The position numbers and the translations under genes are program-made. Positions 47,832-57,021 of a DNA stretch of 64,000 nt are shown here, piece after piece. Where the stretch lies: the NCBI RefSeq assembly GCF_000271845.1, contig NZ_JH719393.1:1766442-1830441 (forward strand), read 5' to 3'. The first letter of the stretch is position 1. Each line of letters opens with the position of its first letter. The notes under the pieces were generated by a model. The model was not told the DNA's origin. It made no database searches and saw only the letters and a list, made by a program, of their open reading frames with translations. Origin of the DNA: Rhizobium leguminosarum bv. trifolii WSM2297 (lineage in GTDB: Bacteria > Pseudomonadota > Alphaproteobacteria > Rhizobiales > Rhizobiaceae).

Positions 47832-50354
47832 TTAGGAGTAGAACGGCCCGTCAAGGCCGGCTTGGGACGCGGCGCTGTCGTGGGTGAGGATCGGGTGCGG
47901 CTGATCGTGGGTGAACGGCCGCGCTTTACCGGCGATCGAAAGACCGCCGGCATAGGAAAGCGCGATCGCCGGGCCGCCCGGCGGCGTCAGGGAAAGATCC
48001 CGAAGCGCAGGATCGAAGGACACCGTCGTCTGGCACAGGCGCTCGATGAAGGCCTTGAAAGTATCATCGTTGCCGCATCCAACGATGGCCGCCCAGCCGC
48101 AAAGCGATCCGTAGGAGCGCGCTTCGCGGCCGGCGGTCGGCCCGTCGGTGATCAGCTCCAGGCCGCTCGAGGCCCAAAGAGCGGCAAATCCCCGGCCCGA
48201 CCGGGCAATCAGCCACTTGTCTTCGACGATCAGATCGTCGAGGCCGTCGCGACCGATATAAGCGTGCGTCCATGCATGCCGTGCATCGCCGGTGTCCTCG
48301 ATCAAGAGGGCGACGTCGCGATGCTGGGCGACACGCGGCAGGATGCCGTTGCCGGCCCAATAGGATGGCCGCTGATTGCCCCAGGGGTCGTCTTCACCGG
48401 GATGGTTGACCCACAGCCTCGCCATCGGATTGCCGGCCAGCCTGATGTCGAGGACGTGCTGCTGATGCCCTTTCTGGCCGGTCTTGTGATCGACGACGGT
48501 CGAAAGCTGCGCGGTCTCGTTCTTGAAGAGCACGAGCTTTCCGCTCTCCAGCCCCTGGCTGTAGCGCGCCTCGACGCTTCTTCCCCGCGAAAGCGAAGCA
48601 AGCTCGGCGAGATCGGCCGGCGGCTCATAGTCGCCGGCGCAAAACATCGTCAGCGCCGCGACACCGTTGTTGAGCCAGCCGGTGCCGAAGGCAACCTGGG
48701 CGAAGGGCGCAAGCTCGGTCAGCGGGCCGGCGCGCAGTTCCTTGTCATAGGCGCGCCCCTGTGAGCCGGCCGGAACGCCGGCGAGCGTATGAAGGGCGAT
48801 CATGCGGAAGATGAGATCGATCTGGCCGCGGGCGCGATCGGCGATCCCGCTCTCGGCCCAGCGCTCCAGCGCCAAGAGACCGATGAAATCGATCGGGTAA
48901 TAGGCGGCCGAATTCCATTCCGCCAGACCATGGGCCTCGACGCTGTCGAACCAGCGCCCGAGGCGCTCGACGGCAAGCGCCGCCTGCTGCCGTCCCATCC
49001 GCCCCGAGGCCGAGAACACCGCGTCGGGCAGGAGAAGTCCCGCCAGCAGTTGGCTGGTATGGAAGCAGAGCACATGGTTCTCGCTCCAGAACCACATCGC
49101 ATCGTTGCCCGGCTCGTCGACCCAGTAGCGATAGGAGAGAACGGAATGGCGGATGCGCTCGACCGTCGCCTTGGGTATCCGGTCGCCATAGGCGCCGAGC
49201 AGCCACAAGAGCGGCACCATGATGAAGTCCGAGCAATCCTCGCGCGCATCGATCGAGGCGAGCGTCGCATCGACGATGCGGTCGAAGCTCTCCTGGTCGT
49301 CGTAGCCGGTTTCCATCATCGCGATCAGGCGGCCGGCACGGTTGGCGCCGAAACGGGCGCTGTATTCCAGCGCCTGGCGCTTGCGGGCGGAAAGCGACGT
49401 CTCGGCCGGCAATGGCGAAAGGCTGCTCATGAAGGCGGCATCGATGACGCGGGCGACCGAACCCGGCCCGGTGCCGATCGTCATGTGAATGCCGTGATAA
49501 CCGTCTGCGATACCGCAGACATCGTCGGCGATCAGACGGCTCTGACGGGCGCGCAGGATCAGTTTCGAATGGGCGAGAACGGGTCGCTCGTGGCCATGAC
49601 CGACGACCTTGAGTTCCACCGGCAGGTCGCGCTCCGGCGCCGTGTCGAAGATGATCTCCAACGGCTGATTGACGAAGGCGTCGCGAGCCGGACGCACGCC
49701 GCGCGAAAGGGCTTCCAGCTCGCGCACCTCGTCCTGATCCAGCGATACCGGCAGCAGCACCAAGAGCGGCTCCTTGTCCCGCATTTCCAGCTCGAAGAAC
49801 CAGGTCGTGTCGCGCTCGGCAAGATCTTCGGCATGGACAAGGATCTCATTGTCGCCGGCGTCGAGCGGCAGCGCTATCTCGGTTGCGCTCTCGACGTTGC
49901 GCTTGAAGGGCTCAAAGCGCACCGCCTCTTGCCCGTTGACCCAGATGCGGACACCGCCGCAGGTCTTGAGCGCGAGATTGAGCGTGCGCGGGGCTTCCGT
50001 CCTGAACGTGCCCTTCAGCCATCGCCTGACATGTGTGGGCACATGCCAGAAGCTGGTAAACTCGACGCGGCGGTTCGAACCGGGGAGATAGAGGCTTTCT
50101 GTCGGCCAGGACGTATCCGGCGCCAGCGTCCGCCCGACCATGGTGGACCAGAAGGCCTTGCGGCACGGCAGGTCGCCGACGTCGACGAAACCATTGATGA
50201 AGCGGTAGTTTACACGATCTTCGGCCAGGGCCGGCTCGCCGGGAAAATAGCTGGCGATGAGACCGGAAACGGCCCATGCCGTTATCGTCTGCCCCTCGGC
50301 CACGCTGTATGCCGGGGCCATGTCGCCCGGCTGCTTGATGCTTTCCGTTTTCAC
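47832..50354 (-). CDS. Uncharacterised 840-aa toroid-fold protein, probable polysaccharide-degrading enzyme
   Basis: An 840-aa protein from the GTG at 50354, which has GGAGGAGG at good spacing. There is no signal peptide. Residues about 60-190 look like a beta-sandwich (TLNLALKTCGGVRIWVNGQ). Residues about 320-560 look helical and toroid-like (SENHVLCFHTSQLLAGLLL, AEWNSAAYYPIDFIGLLALE). Residues about 590-800 look like a C-terminal beta-sheet domain (SYWAGNGILPRVAQHRDVA). This layout resembles polysaccharide lyases, heparinase-like proteins and some newer glycosidase families (for example GH154), but I cannot assign one. It is the first gene of the pectin operon, so it likely acts on the imported oligosaccharide. 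Confidence 0.75.
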   Translation of the reverse strand: MKTESIKQPGDMAPAYSVAEGQTITAWAVSGLIASYFPGEPALAEDRVNYRFINGFVDVGDLPCRKAFWSTMVGRTLAPDTSWPTESLYLPGSNRRVEFTSFWHVPTHVRRWLKGTFRTEAPRTLNLALKTCGGVRIWVNGQEAVRFEPFKRNVESATEIALPLDAGDNEILVHAEDLAERDTTWFFELEMRDKEPLLVLLPVSLDQDEVRELEALSRGVRPARDAFVNQPLEIIFDTAPERDLPVELKVVGHGHERPVLAHSKLILRARQSRLIADDVCGIADGYHGIHMTIGTGPGSVARVIDAAFMSSLSPLPAETSLSARKRQALEYSARFGANRAGRLIAMMETGYDDQESFDRIVDATLASIDAREDCSDFIMVPLLWLLGAYGDRIPKATVERIRHSVLSYRYWVDEPGNDAMWFWSENHVLCFHTSQLLAGLLLPDAVFSASGRMGRQQAALAVERLGRWFDSVEAHGLAEWNSAAYYPIDFIGLLALERWAESGIADRARGQIDLIFRMIALHTLAGVPAGSQGRAYDKELRAGPLTELAPFAQVAFGTGWLNNGVAALTMFCAGDYEPPADLAELASLSRGRSVEARYSQGLESGKLVLFKNETAQLSTVVDHKTGQKGHQQHVLDIRLAGNPMARLWVNHPGEDDPWGNQRPSYWAGNGILPRVAQHRDVALLIEDTGDARHAWTHAYIGRDGLDDLIVEDKWLIARSGRGFAALWASSGLELITDGPTAGREARSYGSLCGWAAIVGCGNDDTFKAFIERLCQTTVSFDPALRDLSLTPPGGPAIALSYAGGLSIAGKARPFTHDQPHPILTHDSAASQAGLDGPFYS

Positions 50355-50375
50355 AGATCGCCTCCTCCGCAATAC

Positions 50376-50393
50376 AATGAAAATATTTTCATT
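50376..50393. promoter_or_regulatory. Operator palindrome AATGAAAATATTTTCATT
   Basis: An 18-bp perfect palindrome lies 22 bases upstream of the GTG of the 840-aa gene, on its leader. A near copy lies at 50517-50532, just before the divergent solute-binding gene. The two centres are 140 bp apart, so one repressor could control both directions or loop the DNA. The ROK repressor at 40898 is the likely binder. Confidence 0.7.
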
Positions 50394-50456
50394 AGGCCCT
50401 TTGGGTGCGTGATTTTTAAAATTGCTCAAAAACATCGCTATATGCTTAGAAAATAG

Positions 50457-50477
50457 CTTGACGGGACGAATGTCAAG
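50457..50477. promoter_or_regulatory. Inverted repeat CTTGAC-N9-GTCAAG in the divergent region
   Basis: A perfect 6-bp inverted repeat lies between the two ATGAAAAT-type operators. The left half includes TTGACG, which could serve as a -35 box for the rightward solute-binding gene. It may be a site for a second regulator (for example the nearby AraC or LacI type), but this is unproven. Confidence 0.4.
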
Positions 50478-50516
50478 TATATGAAATTCACTTATCGATG
50501 GCTGATGCCGCGATTG

Positions 50517-50532
50517 ATGAAAATGTTTTCAT
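50517..50532. promoter_or_regulatory. Second operator copy ATGAAAATGTTTTCAT
   Basis: Matches the palindrome at 50376-50393 at 15 of the 16 core bases; one mismatch sits at the centre. It ends 11 bases before the ATG of the solute-binding gene and overlaps the region just upstream of its GGGAGGA ribosome site, so binding here would block expression of the importer. Confidence 0.68.
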
Positions 50533-50543
50533 GGGAGGATGAA

Positions 50544-51830
50544 ATGAAAACGTATCTTTCAGGGGCTTTCGCACTGGCGCTGGCCACCGTTTCCTTTGCG
50601 TGGTCCAGCGTGGCCATGGCGGAAACCCAGACGATCACTTTTCTCTTTACCGACGACGACCAGGCTTATGTCGAGCGGATGGAAGCGCTGAGCAAAGAAT
50701 TCGAGACGGCGCATCCCGACATCAAGGTCAATTTCGTCTCGTCCGGCTATGATGCCGTCGCCAAGCAGCTGCCAGTGCAACTTGCCATCGGCGAAGGTCC
50801 AGATATCGCCAAGATCACCGACTGGCAGCTGGCGCCCTATTACCTCGACATGCGCCCGCTGATGAAAGATCCGGATGGCTTCGCCAAGCTGCACGGCGAC
50901 AGCCTCAACACGCTTCGTTTCCCCGGCGTCAACGATCCGAACTCGATCAACGGCTATGTCGCGTCGCAGACCTTCAACCTGCCCTTCGTCAACAAGACGC
51001 TGTTCGAACAGGCCAAAGAACCGCTTCCCAAGCCGACCGCCACACTGAAGGATATCGTCGAAGCCTCGGCGCGAGTCGCCAAGGCGACCGGCGCCCAGAT
51101 CCCCTTCACGATGGACCGCTCGGGCCATCGCTTCTCGGGTGCTGCCTTCTCCTATGGCTCGAAATACGTCAAGGACGGCAAGTTCGCCTTCCCCGATGAT
51201 GCCGCCAAGCACTACATCACCGATCTCTATAACTGGACGAAGGACGGCTCTTTCCCGAAGGAAATGTGGGGGGCTGCCGGCGGAACCCAGTACAAGAACA
51301 TGGGTGACGAGTTCGTCAACGGCAATGTCGTGACCTATCTCGCCGGCAACTGGATGGTCAATCCGTTCCAGAAGAAGATCGGCGATGCATTCGACTGGAC
51401 GGCAATCAGCGCGCCCTGCGGCGACGCCGGTTGCTACGCGATGCCTGGCGGCACCGCAATCGTCGGCTTCAAGCGCACCAAGTACCCGCAAGCCGTCGCC
51501 TCATTCATCGAGTTCCTCGGCTCTGAAAAGGTCCAGCGTGAAATCGCCGAAAACTACGTTATCCTGACTGGCGCCGACATCAAGGACCCGCAGTACAAGC
51601 TCGAGAGCAAGAACGCCAAGGACGCCATGGCCGTCTTCCTCGCTGCCCGCAGCAGCGCACCGAAAGCCGCCCGCGACCTGGAACGCCTGAAGGGCTCTTC
51701 TGCCATCTATCAGCTCATCGTCCAGCGCATGAGCCAGCTGATCGTCGGCGAGCTTTCCCTCGATGACACCTTCAAGGCAATGAGCGCTGACGTCGACAAG
51801 GTCAACGTCGCGCTCGCCGCCAACAAATAA
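50544..51830 (+). CDS. Sugar ABC transporter substrate-binding protein
   Basis: A 428-aa family-1 solute-binding protein. I start at the ATG at 50544, which follows GGGAGGA; earlier in-frame starts fall inside the operator. A signal peptide ends near residue 27 (SVAMAETQ). Family features are TITFLFTDDDQAYVERMEAL and IAKITDWQLAPYYLD. It delivers the sugar to the permeases at 42214-44263, encoded in the divergent operon. It is followed by a strong terminator. The gene is separated from its permeases but shares their operators. Confidence 0.92.
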   Translation: MKTYLSGAFALALATVSFAWSSVAMAETQTITFLFTDDDQAYVERMEALSKEFETAHPDIKVNFVSSGYDAVAKQLPVQLAIGEGPDIAKITDWQLAPYYLDMRPLMKDPDGFAKLHGDSLNTLRFPGVNDPNSINGYVASQTFNLPFVNKTLFEQAKEPLPKPTATLKDIVEASARVAKATGAQIPFTMDRSGHRFSGAAFSYGSKYVKDGKFAFPDDAAKHYITDLYNWTKDGSFPKEMWGAAGGTQYKNMGDEFVNGNVVTYLAGNWMVNPFQKKIGDAFDWTAISAPCGDAGCYAMPGGTAIVGFKRTKYPQAVASFIEFLGSEKVQREIAENYVILTGADIKDPQYKLESKNAKDAMAVFLAARSSAPKAARDLERLKGSSAIYQLIVQRMSQLIVGELSLDDTFKAMSADVDKVNVALAANK

Positions 51831-51865
51831 CCGGCCGCGCCTGTCTCCCAACAGATTGCGCGCTG

Positions 51866-51908
51866 CATCAGCCACGGTCTCGCAACAGGCCGTGGCTGAT
51901 GGTTTTTT
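51866..51908 (+). terminator. Intrinsic terminator after the solute-binding gene
   Basis: CATCAGCCACGG and CCGTGGCTGATG pair perfectly over 12 bp with a 12-base loop, followed by GTTTTTT. It ends the monocistronic solute-binding transcript. Confidence 0.92.
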
Positions 51909-51976
51909 GCCCTTGCTCATCGCCGTCCACGACAGTTGGATCGGTTTCAAATCGTCGATGAGCTGAACCACGCTAC

Positions 51977-52125
51977 TTCCCCTGCAAGGGATGGCGCTCC
52001 GTTTTCTTCGCCGTCATTCCGGTTGGGCTGATCGCAGTAGCCGGAGCGCGGCTTTTCATTCCGGAAAACGCGGATAGCGAGACACGTCGTTCGACTTGCC
52101 GGTTCAAGTGCTGGGCATCGCGTCG
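51977..52125 (+). pseudogene. Fragment of an MFS (DHA2-type) transporter gene
   Basis: In the 445-bp gap after the terminator one frame reads KGWRSVFFAVIPVGLIAVAG and on to RLFIPENADSETRR, which resembles the helix 5-6 part of EmrB/QacA-type drug exporters. A shift of frame near 52088 then gives FDLPVQVLGIAS, matching the next conserved segment. No start, no other helices and a frame break show that it is a remnant. I see nothing else in 52126-52353. Confidence 0.6.
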
Positions 52126-52353
52126 CGCACCGCCATTCCTCGCTTGGCAAGCACTCTGATGCCAGGCCTGGCGGCAAGAACAATGCGGTCTAGCATCCGA
52201 TAGCGAAGGCGTCGTGACACGAGGCTCGGGAGAGGCTATAGGCGTTGTCAGCCTGGGCAAGCCCCCTAAGGCGCCAAGTCAAATCATAAGCGCCGGCACC
52301 CGGTCATTCCGCCGGGGACCGAGCGACCGTCTACCGTATAGAGGTGCATCTCC

Positions 52354-53616
52354 ATGCCGATGGGTTCCGAGCATCCGCTGCGCAGGGAGCTTCACAACGA
52401 ATTGCATGCCCGCCCGTCGCTGTATTTCGATGGTGACACCGATGTCTGGCATGTCGCGATCGTCGGCGAGAACGCCCCTCCCCCGCTTCCGAGTGATCTT
52501 CCGGGACTGGACGAGATAACGACCACGGGCCAGGGCAATCATGGCATCGGCCGCCTTGGCGACGGCCGGCTGAAATGGGAGGCGCATACCGAATTCCTGA
52601 CCCTGACCTTCGTCGTTCCCGCTTCGTCCGAACCCGGGAGCAATCCGCCGGAAGCCTTTCGGGCCTGTTACCGGCAGATCGAAGGAAAGGTCATGGCGGC
52701 TGTCCGCGTGCTGGTGCGCGACGAGAAGGATGGGCAGCGTCTCGAAAAACCAAAGCTCGACTATGTCGCCTCTGAGGTCGGCGGCGGCGATGCGGAAGTG
52801 CACTCGAACTTTCGTCTGACCGACAGCGGTTTCGTCGAATTCCTGTTCTTCAACCGCAACCTCAACGCCTATCGCACCGGCCGCATGGTCCGGCGTTTCC
52901 TGGAGATCGAAACCTACCGGATGATGGCGCTGCTGGCTTTGCCGATGGCGCGCGAGACCGTCTCCAAGCTTTCCGCCTTCGACGGGCGCCTCGATCTGCT
53001 GATCGCGCATATGCAGAGCGCCGTCAAAGTCGACAAGGCGCTGCTGTCCGAGGTGACCAGGCTCTCGTCGGATGTCCTCAACTTCTCTGCGCTCGCCCGC
53101 CACCGCTTCGGCGCAACGAAAGCCTATGCCGACATTGTGGCCAGCCGATTATCCGAGCTCAGAGAAGAACGGGCCGAGGGAAGGCAAAGACTGGGCACCT
53201 TCATCGACCGGCGCTTCCAGCCGGCTGTCCGCTCCGTCTATGCGGCGGAGCGGCGTCTCGACGAGCTCGCCGAACGTGTCAGCCTGGCCGGAGACCTTCT
53301 CAGAACCACCGTGCAGGTTCAGCTTGAGGATCAGAACGCCTCGCTGCTGACCTCGATGGAAGAGCGGGCGCGTGTCCAGGTGCATATCCAGCAGGCGGTC
53401 GAAGGTTTCTCGGTCATCGCCATTACCTACTATACCATTGGCCTGGCGAAGATCTGCCTGGAAAGCATTTCCGCGCTGGGCGTCGATCCGCATGTGACAA
53501 AACTCGCCGTTCTCGGCGCCATCCCGCTTGTGCTTTTCGCCGTCTGGACCGCCGTCCGTCATGTGCGCAGGAGCATCGCCGGTGCGCCCCACGGCCCCGC
53601 ATCCGGAAGCCACTGA
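52354..53616 (+). CDS. DUF3422 family membrane protein
   Basis: A 420-aa protein. The DUF3422 hallmark HPLRRELHNELHARPSLYF is at the N-terminus, with an ATG preceded by GAGGTG. A long soluble part with helical segments (about 190-340) is followed by two C-terminal helices (about 350-372 and 382-405), so it sits in the inner membrane with its bulk in the cytoplasm. No function is known. Stand-alone gene. Confidence 0.92.
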   Translation: MPMGSEHPLRRELHNELHARPSLYFDGDTDVWHVAIVGENAPPPLPSDLPGLDEITTTGQGNHGIGRLGDGRLKWEAHTEFLTLTFVVPASSEPGSNPPEAFRACYRQIEGKVMAAVRVLVRDEKDGQRLEKPKLDYVASEVGGGDAEVHSNFRLTDSGFVEFLFFNRNLNAYRTGRMVRRFLEIETYRMMALLALPMARETVSKLSAFDGRLDLLIAHMQSAVKVDKALLSEVTRLSSDVLNFSALARHRFGATKAYADIVASRLSELREERAEGRQRLGTFIDRRFQPAVRSVYAAERRLDELAERVSLAGDLLRTTVQVQLEDQNASLLTSMEERARVQVHIQQAVEGFSVIAITYYTIGLAKICLESISALGVDPHVTKLAVLGAIPLVLFAVWTAVRHVRRSIAGAPHGPASGSH

Positions 53617-53624
53617 TGCGCGCT

Positions 53625-53654
53625 CACCGCCGCCCTTTTGGGGCGGCGGCGGTG
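53625..53654. terminator. GC-rich stem-loop between convergent genes
   Basis: CACCGCCGCCC, TTTT and GGGGCGGCGGCGGTG form a strong hairpin with slight register slack, followed by TTCTCTT. It lies 8 bases after the DUF3422 stop and before the end of the convergent chemoreceptor gene, so it probably terminates one or both. Confidence 0.65.
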
Positions 53655-53733
53655 TTCTCTTCGCGGCGTCAAAGCGCGTCGCGATCTTTCGGATTACCGC
53701 TGCAAACTATTGCGCGACATGCTTCAGCAGACA

Positions 53734-55881
53734 TCACGAAGCCATCGCATAATGGCGACGTTCCGATGCCCGGCCGCTGCTTGTCCTGAACCGCAACAGC
53801 AGTTGCGCAAGGTTTTCGGTTTCCTGCGTCAGGCTTTGCGCGGCCGCCGTGGTTTCTTCGACCATCGCGGCGTTCTGCTGGGTTACCTTGTCCATCTGGT
53901 CGCCAGCGGCCGAGACCTCGCGCAGGCTTGTCGCCTGTTCGCGGGCGGCAACGGCGATCTCGGCGACGGTCGCATTCATCGCGGTGACCTGCTCGACGAT
54001 CTGTTCGAGCGAGAGGCCGGATTCGCCGACCAGCTGGACCCCGGTCTTGACCTGCGCCGAGGAGGTGGAAATCAGTTGCTTGATCTCCCTAGCCGCATTG
54101 GCGGAACGTTGCGCGAGCTCGCGGACTTCCTGAGCGACAACCGCAAAGCCCTTGCCTGCCTCACCGGCGCGCGCCGCTTCAACGCCGGCATTCAGCGCCA
54201 GCAGGTTGGTCTGGAAGGCGATCTCGTCGATGACGCTGATGATGTTGCCGATCTTCGACGACGAGTTTTGAATTTCCGTCATCGCGTCGATGGCACGGGC
54301 GACGATTTCGCCGCCCTTTTCAGCATTGGTGCGGGCCGTCGCCACCACGGCCTGGGCGCGGCCTGCGCCCTCCGCCGTCCCGTTGACGCCGCGGGTCACG
54401 TCGCCGAGTGCTGCGACCGTTTCTTCCAGGGACGCCGCCTGCTGCTCGGTGCGGCGGGCGAGATCGTTGGAGGCGGTGGAGATTTCCGACAGACCGGAGC
54501 GGATGGTGGCGACTGCGCGAATGACGGAGTCGACCGCTTCCTCGAGGCTTGCGACCGAGTTGTTAAAGTGATCACGAATCCTGACATAGCGATGGTCGAC
54601 TTCGCCGACCCGGACAGTGAGGTCGCCCTTGGAAAGCGCGTCGAGGCCCACGGAAATCTGGCGGAAGGCATGCTCCATCACCTGGGCGTCGGAGAGCCGC
54701 TCGGCTTCCTGGCGCAGCCGTTCTTCTTCGGCGGCGAGACGAGCGCGTTCGGCATTGGCTTCGGCGATCAGCTTGGCGCGTCCCGTTTCCTGGAAAACCT
54801 TCAGCGAACGAGCCATGGCTCCGAGTTCGTGGCGGTGCTCGACGCCGGTTATCACGATCTTTTCCTCGCCACGGGCAAGCTGCTCCATCGACTGCGCCAT
54901 CTTGCGCACCGCCGAGGAAATCAACCGGCCGACGAAATAGGAAAGCACGAGGCCGATGACGATCAACAGACCGCTGATAACAAGCGTCGCGCTGGTCGCC
55001 GAGGCGACCGTTGCTTCCACCGAACCGTCCAGGTTCTTCTGCGCGCCGGTGACGCCGGCCTGCAGATCCTTGAACTCGCCTGATATTTTCGGTGCCAGCA
55101 CATTGAGCTGCGTCTGGCGGATACTGCCGCTCGCCTGCAAGACATCCTTCATGTCGCCCAGACGGGCGGTATAGTTCTGCATAAGCTGGCCGGCACCCAT
55201 CAGGCGCTTCTTCTGCAACTCGTTCTTGGCAGCCTTGGCAGCGGCATCATTGAGCGAGACTGCTTCGGCGAGTGCTGCCTGGGCCGTATCGTAGGCCGCA
55301 AAATCGTCGGAATGCACGAAGCGCTCAGAAAAATAGAGGCTGCGGTTCAAGGCTTCGAGCGTTGCCGCCGTCATGTGCAGCAGCGGCACATCGTTCTGGC
55401 GCCAGGCGCTGCGCATGACGTCGTTGAGTGCAATGCTGGTCCATGGCCCGAATTCGGTGACCTTGGAGATCAGCGCATCACGCCTGGCCTGCAGCGAGAC
55501 GATCTGTTCGAAGGCCTTGCCATATCCGGCAATGTCCTGGCGGATCGTCGCAAGGCCGGATTGCAGGTCCTTGTTGTCGGCAAAACGCGGGTCGTCCGCC
55601 TCGAACGCCTTCACGCCGGCGCGAAAGCTGTCGACAACGGCCTGCGCCGGCGTCGAGCGGAAGGCTTCGGCCGACATCTGGATCTCGTGCAGCTGGTCGC
55701 TGTAGTCCGATATGGCGAGGCTCTGCCCGGCCGTGGCGCGATAGGATGCGAAGATCGAGGCGAGGCCGTTCATGCCCGAGATCGCGCTGACGGTGAGCAG
55801 GCTCATCAACAGAATCAACGGCACGAAGCCGGAGGTGATCTGCGCGCGAATGCCGAATTTATTCCAGAAATGCAACATCAT
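53734..55881 (-). CDS. Methyl-accepting chemotaxis protein with large sensor domain
   Basis: A 715-aa chemoreceptor. Membrane helix 1 is at about residues 12-35, a long all-helical periplasmic domain of about 260 residues follows (about 36-298), then helix 2 at about 299-322 and HAMP (about 323-375). The sensor size fits an HBM (helical bimodular) domain. The signalling tip is [20 protein letters not shown], as in the other MCP here. It starts 12 bases after the stop of an RbsB-like binding protein, so the two are cotranscribed and the binding protein may present its sugar to this receptor. Confidence 0.94.
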   Translation of the reverse strand: MMLHFWNKFGIRAQITSGFVPLILLMSLLTVSAISGMNGLASIFASYRATAGQSLAISDYSDQLHEIQMSAEAFRSTPAQAVVDSFRAGVKAFEADDPRFADNKDLQSGLATIRQDIAGYGKAFEQIVSLQARRDALISKVTEFGPWTSIALNDVMRSAWRQNDVPLLHMTAATLEALNRSLYFSERFVHSDDFAAYDTAQAALAEAVSLNDAAAKAAKNELQKKRLMGAGQLMQNYTARLGDMKDVLQASGSIRQTQLNVLAPKISGEFKDLQAGVTGAQKNLDGSVEATVASATSATLVISGLLIVIGLVLSYFVGRLISSAVRKMAQSMEQLARGEEKIVITGVEHRHELGAMARSLKVFQETGRAKLIAEANAERARLAAEEERLRQEAERLSDAQVMEHAFRQISVGLDALSKGDLTVRVGEVDHRYVRIRDHFNNSVASLEEAVDSVIRAVATIRSGLSEISTASNDLARRTEQQAASLEETVAALGDVTRGVNGTAEGAGRAQAVVATARTNAEKGGEIVARAIDAMTEIQNSSSKIGNIISVIDEIAFQTNLLALNAGVEAARAGEAGKGFAVVAQEVRELAQRSANAAREIKQLISTSSAQVKTGVQLVGESGLSLEQIVEQVTAMNATVAEIAVAAREQATSLREVSAAGDQMDKVTQQNAAMVEETTAAAQSLTQETENLAQLLLRFRTSSGRASERRHYAMAS

Positions 55882-55893
55882 AGGCCTCTTTAC

Positions 55894-56823
55894 TCACTGG
55901 CTCTTCGGCAGGTATTGGGCAATATTCTCAGGTGTGACGAGTTCGAAAGGAACGTTGTTTTCGCGCGGCACCTTCTCCTTGCTGACCAGCTTGACGGCAG
56001 CGTCGATTGCGGCCGCTCCCTGGCCGACAGCGCTCTGGAGAATGGTCACGTCGAGATCGCCGGCCACCATCGCGGCGAGTGCATCGTCGGTCGCGTCGAC
56101 GCCGGCGACGACGACGTCCTTCATCGGGATATTGGCCTTCTTCATGGCGCGGATCGCCCCGAGCGCCATTTCGTCATTGTTGGCGATGACTGCGTCGAAC
56201 TTGACGCCGGCGGCGATCCATTCCTGCATCTGCTGGTCGGCATAATCGCTGGACCAATAGGCCGCCTGCCGTTCGACGATTTCAAGGCCCTTGCAGTCCG
56301 GCGTGGCGATGACGTCTGAAATGTCCTGGGTGCGGGTGCGGGCGGCCGCATGAAAGGTTTCCCCCATCAGCACGACGATGCGGCCCTTGCCCTTGAGGAG
56401 CGCGCAGACCTGCTTCGTCTCCAGTGTGCCGGAATCTTTCTCATTGGAGGCAACCACGACCTGATTGTCGGGCAGGTCCGCAAGGTTGGAAGGAACATTG
56501 TTGATATAAACCAGCGGAATGCCCGCATCTGCCGCCATCTTGGTCATCTGCGGCCCAAGATCGCCGTCGGAGACCGCAAGAATAATGGCGTCGACCTTGT
56601 CGGCGATAAGCTTCTGGACCTGTTTCTTCTGAAGCTCGTTATCGCCCTTGGCGTTCTCGGTGACTAGCTTGAGGCCCGAAATCGTCTGCCCGTGCGAGAT
56701 GACGCCGTTCAGCAGCGCCGTCCTGAATTTATCGAGATCGGACATCGAAACCCCGATCGTCTGCGCGTTGGCAGCGGAGATCGATATCGCCAGGGCGATG
56801 GAAGCAAGCGTGGCCGTTTTCAT
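55894..56823 (-). CDS. RbsB-like periplasmic sugar-binding protein, in operon with an MCP
   Basis: A 309-aa type-1 periplasmic binding protein (Peripla_BP_4). The signal peptide ends near residue 20 (ISAANAQ). Features are TIGVSMSDLDKFRTALLNG, KVDAIILAVSDGD, VIANNDEMALGAIRAM and VAGVDATDDALAAM. The ATG has AGAGGA upstream. No ribose-type ATPase or permease gene is near; the upstream permeases (57022-58819) are of the MalF/MalG class, which pair with other binding proteins. It therefore probably works in sensing with the MCP downstream. A 198-bp gap separates it from those permeases. Confidence 0.9.
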   Translation of the reverse strand: MKTATLASIALAISISAANAQTIGVSMSDLDKFRTALLNGVISHGQTISGLKLVTENAKGDNELQKKQVQKLIADKVDAIILAVSDGDLGPQMTKMAADAGIPLVYINNVPSNLADLPDNQVVVASNEKDSGTLETKQVCALLKGKGRIVVLMGETFHAAARTRTQDISDVIATPDCKGLEIVERQAAYWSSDYADQQMQEWIAAGVKFDAVIANNDEMALGAIRAMKKANIPMKDVVVAGVDATDDALAAMVAGDLDVTILQSAVGQGAAAIDAAVKLVSKEKVPRENNVPFELVTPENIAQYLPKSQ

Positions 56824-57021
56824 GAATTCCTCTGGGCAATTCGGATGGAACTGCGTTATTTCAGATCTTGGTTAAATTTTACTTTTCGCCCGGAAGCAAA
56901 AGTTAAGCGCGCGGGATGATCTTGCGGCGGCAGAAGCGCGTTCTTCGGCCGCACTCGGCCTGACTTAATGGACATCGCGTCAGATGATGCAATGCGTCTA
57001 AGCCTTTTGGTTTAATGGGCG

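Noticed and set aside
51947..52183. A 78-codon minus-strand frame in the gap before the DUF3422 gene
   Set aside because: No ribosome site or family features; the plus strand there carries the MFS fragment that explains the open frame.
56881..56903. ACTTTT/AAAAGT inverted repeat upstream of the RbsB-like gene
   Set aside because: A 6-bp AT-rich repeat with an 11-base centre is too weak alone to call a site or terminator.
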